The notes beneath the pieces are model-generated. The model searched no databases, was not told the origin of the DNA, and was given only the letters and a program-made list of their open reading frames with translations. A stretch of 64,000 nucleotides of DNA from NCBI RefSeq assembly GCF_014280235.1, contig NZ_CP047940.1:62001-126000 (forward strand), written 5' to 3'. This DNA is from Cyanobium sp. NS01. Lineage in GTDB: Bacteria; Cyanobacteriota; Cyanobacteriia; PCC-6307; Cyanobiaceae. The position numbers were made by a program, and so were the translations under genes. Below are positions 49,983-60,018 of this stretch, piece by piece (the first letter of the stretch is position 1; the number at the start of each line of letters is the position of its first letter).

Positions 49983-51395
49983 ATGAGCGAGGCGAAGGCC
50001 CCGAACCAGGAGCTCTCCGGCGTCGGCCGCGTCATGGTTGCTGAGATGGTGTCTCGCCAGCTGGCCACCCTGCTGGAGGCCGGCAACTATGACGGCGCCA
50101 AGCTGCTGCTGCAGCCCGTGCAGGAGGTGGACATCGCCGAGGCGATCGGCACGCTGCCGCGCACCCTGCAGGCCCTGGCCTTCCGGCTGCTGCCCAAGGA
50201 CGAGGCCATCGAGGTCTACGAATACCTCGACGGTGCGGTGCAGCAGAGCCTGCTCGACCGGCTGCGCTCCGGCGAGGTGCTGGAGCTGGTGGAGAGCATG
50301 TCGCCGGATGATCGGGTGCGGCTGTTCGATGAGTTGCCGGCCAAGGTGGTGCGCCGGCTGCTGGCGGAGCTGAGCCCGGCCGAGCGCAGGGTCACCGCCC
50401 AGCTGCTGGGCTACGCCGCCGAGACGGCGGGGCGCCTGATGACCACGGAATTCATTGATCTGAAGGAGTTCCACAGCGCCGCCCAGGCCCTTGAACTGGT
50501 GCGCCGCCGCGCCCGCGACACCGAGACCATCTATTCCCTCTATGTGACCGACGGCTCGCGCTATCTCACCGGCATCCTGTCGCTGCGGGACCTGGTGGTG
50601 GCCGACCCCCAGGACCGCATCGGCGATGTGATGACCCGGGAGGTGGTGAGCGTGTCCACCGAGACCGACCAGGAGGAGGTGGCCCGCGCCATCCAGCGCT
50701 ACGACTTCCTGGCCGTGCCCGTGGTGGACCGCGAGGAGCGGCTGGTGGGGATCGTCACGGTGGACGACGTGATCGACGTGATCGAGCAGGAGGCCACCCG
50801 TGACCTCTACGCCGCCGGCGCCGTGCAGGCCGGCGATGAGGACGACTATTTCCAGAGCAACCTGTTCACCGTGGCTCGGCGCCGGGTCGTGTGGCTCTCG
50901 GTGCTGGTGGTGGCCAACGGCTTCACCTCCGAGGTGATCGCCCTGCAGGGCGAGGTGCTCAACCAGGTGGTGCTGCTGGCGGCCTTCATTCCGTTGCTGA
51001 TCGGCACCGGCGGCAACGTCGGCGCCCAGAGCTCCACCGTGGTGATCCGCGGCCTCAGCACCCAGCGGATCCAGGCCCTGGGGGCCTGGCGCACGATCGT
51101 GCGGGAGGCGGTGGCCGGAGCCCTGCTGGGCCTGCTGATGCTGGTGGTGGTGGTGCCCTGGGCCTGGTGGCGCGGCGAAGGCCCCCTGGTGGGGCTCTCG
51201 GTGGGGATCAGCCTGCTGGCGATCACCACCCTGGCGGCCACGGCAGGGGCGGCGCTGCCGCTGCTCTTCGATCGTCTCAAGCTGGATCCGGCGCTGATGT
51301 CGGCACCCTTCATCACCACCGCCACCGATGTGGCCGGGGTGTTCATCTACCTGAGCACCGCGGGCTGGCTGATCGGCCACTTCGGCATGGGCTGA
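49983..51395 (+). CDS. mgtE: Magnesium transporter MgtE
   Basis: MgtE (470 aa) is an inner-membrane Mg2+ channel. The N-terminal helical domain contains DIAEAIGTLPRTLQAL and EVLELVESMSPDDRVRLFDELPAK. Two CBS domains follow (about residues 140-265; DRIGDVMTREVVSVSTETDQEEVAR, LVGIVTVDDVIDVI). The five-helix pore has PLLIGTGGNVGAQSSTVVIRGL, the Mg2+ selectivity region, near residue 340. The start MSEAKAPNQE is normal. It is divergent from the glutathione peroxidase gene, and the sigma factor gene follows 87 bp downstream. Confidence 0.95.
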   Translation: MSEAKAPNQELSGVGRVMVAEMVSRQLATLLEAGNYDGAKLLLQPVQEVDIAEAIGTLPRTLQALAFRLLPKDEAIEVYEYLDGAVQQSLLDRLRSGEVLELVESMSPDDRVRLFDELPAKVVRRLLAELSPAERRVTAQLLGYAAETAGRLMTTEFIDLKEFHSAAQALELVRRRARDTETIYSLYVTDGSRYLTGILSLRDLVVADPQDRIGDVMTREVVSVSTETDQEEVARAIQRYDFLAVPVVDREERLVGIVTVDDVIDVIEQEATRDLYAAGAVQAGDEDDYFQSNLFTVARRRVVWLSVLVVANGFTSEVIALQGEVLNQVVLLAAFIPLLIGTGGNVGAQSSTVVIRGLSTQRIQALGAWRTIVREAVAGALLGLLMLVVVVPWAWWRGEGPLVGLSVGISLLAITTLAATAGAALPLLFDRLKLDPALMSAPFITTATDVAGVFIYLSTAGWLIGHFGMG

Positions 51396-51448
51396 GGGGC
51401 CCCGGGCCGCCGTTTGGGCCTAGATGAGAGAGCGTTCACACTTCTTCA

Positions 51449-51462
51449 GGTTAGGCTTAACC
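51449..51462. promoter_or_regulatory. Short inverted repeat upstream of the sigma factor gene
   Basis: GGTTA-GGCT-TAACC lies 20 bp before the ATG at 51483. A TTCACA box (51435-51440) with 17-bp spacing to TAACCA (51458-51463) could be a weak promoter overlapping it. Regulator unknown. Confidence 0.3.
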
Positions 51463-51482
51463 AAAGTTCAAGGGCCAGAAGC

Positions 51483-52523
51483 ATGACGATCGCCATCGCC
51501 CCCACCCCCATCACCGCCCCCCGCGGCCAGCGCTCCGAGCGTCCGGCCCGCTCGATGCCGGCCGTGGATGGAGACCTGGTGCGCAGCTACCTGCGGGACA
51601 TCGGCCGGGTGCCGTTGCTGAGCCATGAGCAGGAGATCACCCTGGGCCGCCAGGTGCAGGAGCTGATGGCTCTTGAGGAGATCGAACAGGAGCTGACGAT
51701 GCGTGCCGGGGGTACGGCGCCGGAGCGGCCGGAGCTGGCGGCGGCGGCGGGCCTGAGCCTGCCGGTGCTGAAGAAGCGTCTGCAGGCGGGCCGCCGTGCC
51801 AAGGAGCGGATGGTGGCGGCGAACCTGCGGCTGGTGGTGAGCGTGGCGAAGAAATACACCAAGCGGAACATGGAGCTGCTGGACCTGATCCAGGAGGGCA
51901 CGATCGGCCTGGTGCGGGGTGTGGAGAAGTTCGACCCGACGCGGGGCTACAAGTTCAGTACGTATGCGTACTGGTGGATCCGGCAGGGGATCACGCGGGC
52001 GATCGCGGAGAAGAGCCGCACGATCCGGCTGCCGATCCACATCACCGAAACGCTGAACAAGCTGAAGAAGGGTCAGCGGGAACTGAGCCAGGAGCTGGGC
52101 CGCACGCCCACGGTGAGCGAGCTGGCGGTGTTTGTGGAGCTGCCGGAGGAGGAGGTGAAGGACCTGCTGTGCCGGGCGCGGCAGCCGGTGAGCCTGGAGA
52201 CGAAGGTGGGTGACGGCGAGGACACGGAACTGCTCGACCTGCTGGCCGGTGATGGGGAGCTGCCGGAGGAGCGTGTGGACGGAGAGTGCCTGAAGGGCGA
52301 CCTGCGTGCGCTGCTGGAGCAGCTGCCTGAACTGCAGGGCCGGGTGCTGAAGATGCGCTACGGCATCGATCCCGCGTCGGCCGAGATGGCTGAGCCGATG
52401 AGCCTCACCGGGATCGGTCGCGTGCTGGGCATCAGCCGCGACCGCGTGCGCAACCTCGAGCGCGATGGTCTGGCCGGCCTGCGCCGTCTGGGCAGCGCCG
52501 TGGAGGCCTATGTGGCCAGCTGA
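51483..52523 (+). CDS. Group 2 sigma-70-family RNA polymerase sigma factor
   Basis: The 346-aa protein has regions 1.2 to 4.2. [22 protein letters not shown] is region 1.2, and [40 protein letters not shown] is region 2.1-2.2. [20 protein letters not shown] is 2.3-2.4, and [20 protein letters not shown] is 4.2. It lacks region 1.1, so it is a group 2 (SigB/C/D/E-type) factor. The exact paralogue cannot be fixed. Codon use changes sharply inside the gene: Ala GCG, Thr ACG and Arg CGG dominate between about 51700 and 52340, in contrast to GCC, ACC and CGC at both ends and in neighbours. Confidence 0.92.
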   Translation: MTIAIAPTPITAPRGQRSERPARSMPAVDGDLVRSYLRDIGRVPLLSHEQEITLGRQVQELMALEEIEQELTMRAGGTAPERPELAAAAGLSLPVLKKRLQAGRRAKERMVAANLRLVVSVAKKYTKRNMELLDLIQEGTIGLVRGVEKFDPTRGYKFSTYAYWWIRQGITRAIAEKSRTIRLPIHITETLNKLKKGQRELSQELGRTPTVSELAVFVELPEEEVKDLLCRARQPVSLETKVGDGEDTELLDLLAGDGELPEERVDGECLKGDLRALLEQLPELQGRVLKMRYGIDPASAEMAEPMSLTGIGRVLGISRDRVRNLERDGLAGLRRLGSAVEAYVAS

Positions 52524-52603
52524 GCTCGGCTGCCGCTGAGCTCGTCAGCTGCAGGGTTAGCGTCGCCCCGAAGCCCTGCGGCCCCCAGTCCCCGTCGCTG
52601 CCC

Positions 52604-53956
52604 ATGCCGCCTGAGTCGCTGCTGTCCTGGTTGGACCATCGCCGCCGGCTCTGCGACATGGATGTGGAGGAGATCCCCTGGCGGCAGTCGCGGGAGTGGC
52701 ACTACAGCGGTGGCGCCCTGCAGCACCACTCGGGTGGCTTCTTCAGCATCGTGGGGGTCCAGGCCGAAACCGGCTCCGGCGTCACCCTGCGCCAGCCCCT
52801 GATCAACCAGCCTGAGATCGGCATCCTCGGCTTTCTGCTGCAGCGCCGCGGCGGCGTGCCCCATCTGCTGATCCAGGCCAAGCCGGAACCGGGCAACATC
52901 GGCCTCTGTCAGGCCGCTCCCTCGGTGCAGGCCACCCGCAGCAACTACCAGCGCCTGCACCACGGCAAGGCCACCCCGTTTCTCGACTTCTTCACCGGCC
53001 ATGCGGCCGCCCTGGTGCATGCCGACAGCCTGCAGTCCGAGCAGGGCACCCGCTTCCTGGGCAAGTACAACCGCAACATGACGGTGGAAGTGCCACCGGA
53101 GCTGCCCCTCGACACGCCGGAGGGGTATCACTGGGCCCCGGTACCCGAGGTGTGTGCCCTGCTGGGCAGCGACTTCCAGATCAACACCGATGCCCGCTCG
53201 GTGCTGGCCAGCTCCGACTGGTCGCTGCTGGCCGGCGGCACGGTGCCCTTCGGCCGCTGGCACGGTCAGGGGGGGATCGGTGAGAGCCTGCTGCGCTCCC
53301 ACGCGGCGCCGGCCGGCCAGGCCCACAGCAGCGAGCAGACCATCCTGGCGGCGCTGGAGCAGCTGCGCCAGGCCTACCCCTTCCAGGTGCGCACCGTGTC
53401 GCTGGATCGGGAGCTGGACTGGCTGGAGGGCCGCCAGCCGCGCCTGCTGGGGCCAGCGGGCAGCTTCGATGTGCGCCAGGTGGCCGTGCGCTCCAGCGAA
53501 CGCGAGGTGCAGAGCTGGGATCAGCCGATCGTGGCCCAGGAGCGCCAGGGCACGGCGGTGCTGCTGGGGCGCCACGTCAACGGAGTGCTGCACCTGCTGT
53601 TCCGCTGCCGCGCTGAGATCGGCTTCCGCGAGGGTTTTCAGTACGGCCCGGCCCTTCAGGATGCCGGCGGAGCCCCCTCGCCGGTGCCGGAACTCGATGC
53701 TGAGGAGCTCGTGCTGCAGGAACTCCTGGGGCGGGCCACCCCCTTGCTCAGCAGCCTCCATTCCGATGAGGGAGGGCGCTTCTACCGCTCCGTCGCCCGC
53801 TACAGCATCGCCCTGATGGCGGAGGACGATGCGCTGCCCAGCTCGCCATCACTGGGCTGGATGACCCTCGGCCAGATCGAGCGGCTGCTCAAGCGCCAGG
53901 GCGTGTTCTCCAATGAGGCGCGCAGCCTGATCTCGATGCTGCTGGCTTACCTGTGA
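52604..53956 (+). CDS. NDP-hexose 2,3-dehydratase family protein
   Basis: The 450-aa protein matches the EvaA-type NDP-hexose 2,3-dehydratases. These remove water from dTDP-4-keto-6-deoxyglucose on the way to 2,6-dideoxysugars, mainly in actinobacterial antibiotics. The two-lobe layout is visible: a first lobe with WHYSGGALQHHSGGFFSIVGVQ, GILGFLLQRRGGVPHLLIQAK and PSVQATRSNY, and a second, repeated lobe with VAVRSSEREVQSWDQPIVAQ and GVLHLLFRCRAEIGF. The LLAGGTVPFGRW segment joins them. The gene starts 80 bp after the sigma factor gene and overlaps the GT2 gene by 4 bp (GTGA). No 3-ketoreductase partner is adjacent. Confidence 0.85.
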   Translation: MPPESLLSWLDHRRRLCDMDVEEIPWRQSREWHYSGGALQHHSGGFFSIVGVQAETGSGVTLRQPLINQPEIGILGFLLQRRGGVPHLLIQAKPEPGNIGLCQAAPSVQATRSNYQRLHHGKATPFLDFFTGHAAALVHADSLQSEQGTRFLGKYNRNMTVEVPPELPLDTPEGYHWAPVPEVCALLGSDFQINTDARSVLASSDWSLLAGGTVPFGRWHGQGGIGESLLRSHAAPAGQAHSSEQTILAALEQLRQAYPFQVRTVSLDRELDWLEGRQPRLLGPAGSFDVRQVAVRSSEREVQSWDQPIVAQERQGTAVLLGRHVNGVLHLLFRCRAEIGFREGFQYGPALQDAGGAPSPVPELDAEELVLQELLGRATPLLSSLHSDEGGRFYRSVARYSIALMAEDDALPSSPSLGWMTLGQIERLLKRQGVFSNEARSLISMLLAYL

Positions 53957-55029
53957 GCGCCGTGCTGCCCCCGGCCGCCCGCGTCAGTTTCGTGATCGCC
54001 ACCTACCAACGGGTGGATGCCCTGCGCAGCACCCTGCGGGCGCTGCAGCTGCAGACCTGTGCCGACTGGGAGGCCGTGGTGGTGGGCGACTGCTGCGCGC
54101 CTGACACGGGCGCCATGCTCGCTGAGCTGGCTGATGCCCGCCTGCGCTACTACAACCTGAGCGAGCGCTTCGGGGAGCAGTCGGGCCCCAATTCCTTCGG
54201 GCTGGCCCTGGCCAGGGCGCCGGTAGTGTGTTTCCTCAACCACGACGACCTGCTGCTGCCGGATCACCTGGAACTGGGCCTGCAGCGGCTTGAGCAGAGC
54301 GGCGCCGACCTGCTGCTGGCGCCGGCCCTGAAGCTGGCCACCTGCCACGAAGCGCCCGATGGTTCAATTCGGCCCGTGTTCATGAAGCGCCTCACGATCG
54401 GCCCCGAGCTCAGGGATCTGCGCCTGCTGCTCCGCCCCGAAGACCTCTACTACGACCCCAGCAGTTTCTGGCTGGTGCGCACGGCCTACGCCCGCCGCGT
54501 CGGCCCCTGGATCCATTCCAGCCGCCTCTGGCGCACCTCCCTGCGCGACTGGCTGCTGCGCGCCTGGCGCCTGGGCGGCCGTTTCGTCTTCACGCCAGAC
54601 CTCGCCGGCATCCGGGTGGTGAGCCACAACCACCGCGGCAGCCGCCATCGCTACAACGCCCTCACCCCGGAGCACCAGCGGCTGATCCGCCTGTTCGAAT
54701 CGCTCAGCCCCGAGCAGCTGCGCCAGCGGCTTCCGCGCAAGCTGCGCCAGACCGCCGCCCAGCTCGGCCGTCCCATCGGCCGGCGTGAGCGGCCTGCCGC
54801 CCTGACCCCGGGCCTGCGGCTGCAGGCGCTGCTCTATCGCCTGCTGGGCTTCGACTGGCAGGTGCTGCGCTGGCGTCGCCAGGGGGTGGAGCCCGGTGCC
54901 TACCACTCCCGGCTGCTGCGCCAGCGCACCGGAGAAACCCTGGCGCTGGTGCCGGATCTGGCCAGGCTGCTGGCCGAACCTGAGCGCTACCGGGAGGCGT
55001 CTGTTCCCGGTTCCCAGCAGGCGCGGTAG
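53953..55029 (+). CDS. GT2 family glycosyltransferase
   Basis: The 358-aa protein starts at GTG 53953, overlapping the dehydratase stop. The N-terminal GT-A fold shows VSFVIATYQRVDALRSTLRAL, WEAVVVGDCCAP, and the D-x-D-like FLNHDDLLLPDHL. GEQSGPNSFGLALA fits the acceptor-side strand. The C-terminal 150 residues are basic and have no recognised domain. No membrane helix is evident, so it is probably cytoplasmic. Overlap with the dehydratase gene suggests it transfers the sugar that the dehydratase helps make. This is inference. Confidence 0.85.
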   Translation: MSAVLPPAARVSFVIATYQRVDALRSTLRALQLQTCADWEAVVVGDCCAPDTGAMLAELADARLRYYNLSERFGEQSGPNSFGLALARAPVVCFLNHDDLLLPDHLELGLQRLEQSGADLLLAPALKLATCHEAPDGSIRPVFMKRLTIGPELRDLRLLLRPEDLYYDPSSFWLVRTAYARRVGPWIHSSRLWRTSLRDWLLRAWRLGGRFVFTPDLAGIRVVSHNHRGSRHRYNALTPEHQRLIRLFESLSPEQLRQRLPRKLRQTAAQLGRPIGRRERPAALTPGLRLQALLYRLLGFDWQVLRWRRQGVEPGAYHSRLLRQRTGETLALVPDLARLLAEPERYREASVPGSQQAR

Positions 55030-55042
55030 GGGGAAGCAGGGA

Positions 55043-56272
55043 ATGGGGGCTAGCTCGGCGGTGGCGTGGAGCCTGGAGGCGGCCACGGAGCGGCTCAGCG
55101 GCCAGGCGCCGCTGCTGCGCAGCCGGCTGCTGGCCTGGTGGCGCCTGGAGGGACGCCATGACCTCCCCTGGAAGCTGCATGCCGATGGCCGCCCGCCCCA
55201 GCCCGGCGAGGTCCTCGATCCCTGGGGGATCTGGGTGGCCGAGATCATGCTGCAGCAGACCCAGCTGCAGGTGGCGCTCTCCTACTGGCAGCGCTGGATG
55301 GCGGCCTTCCCGAGCCTGGAGGCCCTGGCGGGCGCCGAGCAGCATCAGGTGCTGCTGCTCTGGCAGGGCCTCGGCTACTAGGCCCGGGCGCGGCGGTTGC
55401 ATCAGGGGGCCAGGCAGCTGTTGACGCAGGCCCCGCCTGACCAGGCCTCTCAAGGCCAAGCCTCTCAAGGCCAAGCCCTGCGCGACCCCTGGCCGCGGCA
55501 GCTGGAGGGCTGGCTGGCGCTGCCGGGGGTGGGCCCCAGCACCGCCGGCAGCATCCTCTCCTCGGCCTACGACCTGCCCCACCCGATCCTGGACGGCAAC
55601 GTGCGGCGGCTGCTGGCGCGGCTGCTGGCCTGCCCCCAGCCCCCGGCCCGCCAGCAGGCGGCGTACTGGCAGCTGAGCCACACCCTCCTGGATCGCCGCC
55701 ATCCCCGCGCCTTCAACCAGGCCCTGATGGACCTGGGCGCCAGCGTCTGCACCCCCCGCCAACCGCGCTGCGGGGTCTGCCCCTGGCAGGGCCACTGCGC
55801 TGCCTACGCTGCCGGCGATCCCGCCCGCTTCCCCGTGAAGGATGCCGCCAAGACCGTGCCCTTCCAGGTGATCGGGGTGGGGGTGGTGCTCGACGCCGAC
55901 GGCCGGGTGCTGATCGATCAGCGCCTGCCGGAGGGCCTGCTGGGGGGGCTGTGGGAGTTTCCCGGCGGCAAGCAGGAGCCCGGCGAGGCGATTGCGGCCA
56001 CCATCGCCCGCGAACTGCGCGAGGAACTGGCCATCGAGGTGCAGGTGGGTGAGGAGCTGATCCGCCTCGAGCACGCCTACAGCCACAAGCGGCTGCGCTT
56101 CGTGGTGCACCTCTGCCGCTGGAGCAGTGGCGAGCCCCAGCCCCTGGCCAGCCAGCAGGTGCGCTGGGTGCGGCCGGAGCAGCTGGCGGACTTTCCCTTC
56201 CCGGCGGCGAACGCCCGCATCATTGCCGCCCTGCAGGACCGGCTTGCCCGGGGGCTGGTGGAGCCCGGCTGA
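55043..56272 (+). pseudogene. mutY: A/G-specific adenine glycosylase with MutT-type Nudix domain, interrupted by an in-frame TAG
   Basis: MutY removes A opposite 8-oxoG, and the C-terminal Nudix domain acts on 8-oxo-dGTP or recognises the lesion. ATG 55043 opens SAVAWSLEAATERLSG, then WGIWVAEIMLQQTQLQVAL (with the catalytic Glu) and LLLWQGLGY, followed by TAG at 55379-55381. The frame continues unbroken with ARARRLHQGARQ, the HhH LPGVGPSTAGSIL with DGNVRRLLARLL (catalytic Asp), the four-Cys Fe-S cluster CTPRQPRCGVCPWQGHC and an intact Nudix box. The stop sits exactly at the second Tyr of the invariant GLGYYARAR motif. TAC or TAT to TAG is one base change. A sequencing error, a recent nonsense mutation or readthrough are all possible. 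A TTG restart exists at 55397. Confidence 0.85.
55448..55477 (+). repeat. 15-bp perfect tandem repeat inside the mutY reading frame
   Basis: TCTCAAGGCCAAGCC occurs twice in tandem, in frame, coding a repeat of the type SQGQA. It lies 67 bp after the TAG, in the segment between GLGYYARAR and the HhH motif that is shorter in E. coli MutY. Confidence 0.9.
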
Positions 56273-56319
56273 CGCCGACTCGGCCCTGGGCCAGCCTGGG
56301 GGGAACTGGCCCCGCTCCC

Positions 56320-57330
56320 ATGGCTGCCTCACCACCGCTGGTGCTCTGCCTCGGCGAGGCGCTGGTGGATCGCCTGGGACCCCTGGGCGGCGATCCCGCC
56401 AGCGCCCCTGCCGGCGACTGCGACGACCGCCTCGGTGGCGCCCCCGCCAATGTGGCCTGCGCCCTGGCCCGCCTGGGCAGGCAGGCGGCCTTCCTGGGCC
56501 GGCTGGGCCGGGACCCGGCTGGCGAGGCCCTGGCGGCGCTGTTCCGGGCCCGGGGCGTCGACACCAGCGGCCTGCAGTGGGATGCCGAGCGGCCCACCCG
56601 CATCGTGCTGGTGCGCCGTGACCTGGCCGGCGAGCGCCAGTTCGGTGGCTTCGCGGGCAACCGTGGCGAGGGCTTCGCCGACGAGGCCCTGCAGGCCGTC
56701 ACCCTGCCGCAGCAGGCCAGCTGGTTGCTGGTGGGCACCCTGCCCCTGGCCGGCGGCGCCGCGGCGGCCCTGGAGCGTGCCGTGGAGCAGGCCGGAATCG
56801 CCGGCGTGGCCCTGGCGGTGGATGTCAACTGGCGACCCACCTTCTGGGATGACACGGCGCCGCCGGACGCGGCTCCCAGGCCGGAGCAGGCCGCTGCCAT
56901 GCTCGCCCTGCTGCAGCGGGCCACCCTGCTCAAGTGCGCCGCCGAAGAGGCGCAGTGGCTGTTCGGCAGTGCCGATCCAGAGCAGGTTCGGGCGGCCCTG
57001 CCCCAGCAGCCGGCCGTGGTGGTCACCGATGGGGCGGCGCCGCTGCGCTGGTGCCTGGGACGATCCAGTGGCGTCATGGCCCCCTACCGGGTGCCGGTGC
57101 TCGACAGCACCGGGGCCGGGGATGCGTTCACGGCCGGGCTGCTGCATGGCCTGGTGGCCAGGCCTGATCTGCTGGGTGGCCAGGACGGGCTGGCGGTGGA
57201 GCAGCTGATGCGCTTCGCCAGCGGCTGCGGCGCCCTGGTGTGCCAGGGGGCCGGCGCCATCGATCCCCAGCCCACTGCCGCTCAGGTGGAGGCCTTTCTG
57301 GCGGCTCGGCAGAGCGGGCCTCCGCACTGA
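56320..57330 (+). CDS. PfkB family carbohydrate kinase
   Basis: The 336-aa kinase has the ribokinase/PfkB fold. [16 protein letters not shown] and [16 protein letters not shown] are the N-terminal signature. The C-terminal signature [17 protein letters not shown] carries the catalytic Asp and anion hole (G-A-G-D). The lid residues around [12 protein letters not shown] and NWRPTFW-D fit fructokinase-like members. The substrate (fructose, or another sugar) cannot be fixed by reading. It starts 48 bp after the mutY fusion and is convergent with tsaE. Confidence 0.9.
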   Translation: MAASPPLVLCLGEALVDRLGPLGGDPASAPAGDCDDRLGGAPANVACALARLGRQAAFLGRLGRDPAGEALAALFRARGVDTSGLQWDAERPTRIVLVRRDLAGERQFGGFAGNRGEGFADEALQAVTLPQQASWLLVGTLPLAGGAAAALERAVEQAGIAGVALAVDVNWRPTFWDDTAPPDAAPRPEQAAAMLALLQRATLLKCAAEEAQWLFGSADPEQVRAALPQQPAVVVTDGAAPLRWCLGRSSGVMAPYRVPVLDSTGAGDAFTAGLLHGLVARPDLLGGQDGLAVEQLMRFASGCGALVCQGAGAIDPQPTAAQVEAFLAARQSGPPH

Positions 57331-57355
57331 TCGGCGGAGCCGGGCTCAGGTCGGG

Positions 57356-57865
57356 CTAGCGAGCCTTGGCCGGGCGCCAGAGCAGGGCCTGGCGGCCGGC
57401 CTCGGGGTCGGCGCCATCCAGCAGCTGCAGCTCCAGCCACCAGGCCTCGCTGGGGGGCAGGCTCAGCCGCTCGGGCCATTCCACGGCCAGCACGGCGCCC
57501 AGCTCAAGCGCACTTTCCTCTTCCTGGGCCAGCAGCTCATCGGCCGCGCCCGCCTGCTCCAGCCGGTAGAGATCGAGGTGCACAAGCGGCCGCGCCGCTG
57601 CATCGGCTCCCCGCGGCAGGTAGTGCTGGGCCAGGGCGAAGGTGGGGCTGGTGATCGGTTCGTCGATGCCCAGGGCCGTGGCCAGGCCCTGCACCAGGCA
57701 GGTCTTGCCGCTGCCGAGGTCGCCCTGCAACAGCAGCATCGGCGCCTGGGCCGCCAGCCCCGGGCCCGTGGGCTTCAGCCACAGCGCCAGCGCCGCCCCC
57801 AGGGCCCGGGTGGCGCAGGCATCGGCGAGCTGCTGGCGGCGCCAGGGCGGGCTGGAGGGGCTCAC
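57356..57865 (-). CDS. tsaE: tRNA threonylcarbamoyladenosine biosynthesis protein TsaE
   Basis: TsaE (169 aa, YjeE) is the ATPase of the TsaBDE complex that makes t6A37 in tRNAs reading ANN codons. Walker A is in [36 protein letters not shown] (the P-loop partner block), [11 protein letters not shown] and [10 protein letters not shown] are characteristic. The start is GTG 57865. It is divergent from ahcY, which begins 124 bp away. Confidence 0.94.
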   Translation of the reverse strand: MSPSSPPWRRQQLADACATRALGAALALWLKPTGPGLAAQAPMLLLQGDLGSGKTCLVQGLATALGIDEPITSPTFALAQHYLPRGADAAARPLVHLDLYRLEQAGAADELLAQEEESALELGAVLAVEWPERLSLPPSEAWWLELQLLDGADPEAGRQALLWRPAKAR

Positions 57866-57988
57866 GCGAATCGGGAAGCTGTCTGTAGATTGCCGCTCAA
57901 GCGAGCCCGAAGCCTCGGCGTCTCTGCAGATATTTCCCCAACCACGCCCTCCCAGCCGGGAGTGAGCTGTTCTTCAGGAGTCCCAACC

Positions 57989-59416
<1,428 letters not shown>

Positions 59417-59444
59417 GCTGATTCGTCGGTCTGGCGCCCCGGTC

Positions 59445-59465
59445 GGGCCCCCTCCGTGGGGGCCC
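59445..59465. terminator. Bidirectional hairpin between ahcY and ssb
   Basis: GGGCCCCC and GGGGGCCC form a perfect 8-bp GC stem with loop TCCGT, 29 bp after the ahcY stop and 11 bp before the convergent ssb stop. Confidence 0.55.
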
Positions 59466-59475
59466 TGGCCTGCGT

Positions 59476-59886
59476 TCAGAACGGCACTTCCTCCTCACTG
59501 GGTTCGCCACCGCCGTAGCCGCCCCCACCGCCGAAGCTGCCGCCACCTCCGCCCATGGCGCCCTCGGCGTCGCGGCGGGAGCCCAGCAGCTCGAGGCGAT
59601 CCACCCGGATCACCGGTTTGGTGCGTTCCTCACCGCTGGTGCGGTCGGTCCAGCGGTCGAGCTTGAAGCTGCCGATGATCCCCAGCAGGGAGCCCTTGCG
59701 CACATAGTCGGCGGCCACCTGGGCCTGCTTGCCCCAGATCTCGAGGTTGAACCAGTCCGGTTCGTCGTCGCGGCTGCGCCGGTTCACCGCCAGGGTGAGG
59801 TTGGCCACCACGCTGCCGGACTCGAAGTAGCGCACTTCGGGATCGCGGCCGGCACGGCCGACGAGAGTGATGGAATTGACGCCCAT
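59476..59886 (-). CDS. ssb: Single-stranded DNA-binding protein
   Basis: SSB (136 aa) covers ssDNA in replication and repair. The OB-fold start MGVNSITLVGRAGRDPEVRYFESG is typical, with WFNLEIWGKQAQVAADYVRKGSL and RTKPVIRVDRLELLG. The C-terminal part is Gly-rich and ends in the acidic tip EEEVPF, which recruits partner proteins. Short cyanobacterial SSBs of this size are common. The gene is divergent from mreB. Confidence 0.95.
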   Translation of the reverse strand: MGVNSITLVGRAGRDPEVRYFESGSVVANLTLAVNRRSRDDEPDWFNLEIWGKQAQVAADYVRKGSLLGIIGSFKLDRWTDRTSGEERTKPVIRVDRLELLGSRRDAEGAMGGGGGSFGGGGGYGGGEPSEEEVPF

Positions 59887-59994
59887 AGCGGGTCTCCTTG
59901 GTCGATTGGATCAATGATGCGGCACCCCTTGAGGCGCCCTCAGCGGTTCAGTTCCACCCTGGGGGCCGGCTGTAACGCTCCCCGATGGTCCCCG

Positions 59995-60000
59995 TATGAT
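59995..60000 (+). promoter_or_regulatory. Candidate -10 box of mreB
   Basis: TATGAT (5 of 6 to TATAAT) lies 19 bp before the mreB ATG. A matching -35 was not found, so it may need an activator or be a chance match. Confidence 0.35.
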
Positions 60001-60018
60001 GCGGGGCTGCCTCAACAG

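Noticed and set aside
57866-57988. SAH riboswitch upstream of ahcY
   Set aside because: I looked for the conserved core of the SAH riboswitch but could not lay out its stems convincingly.
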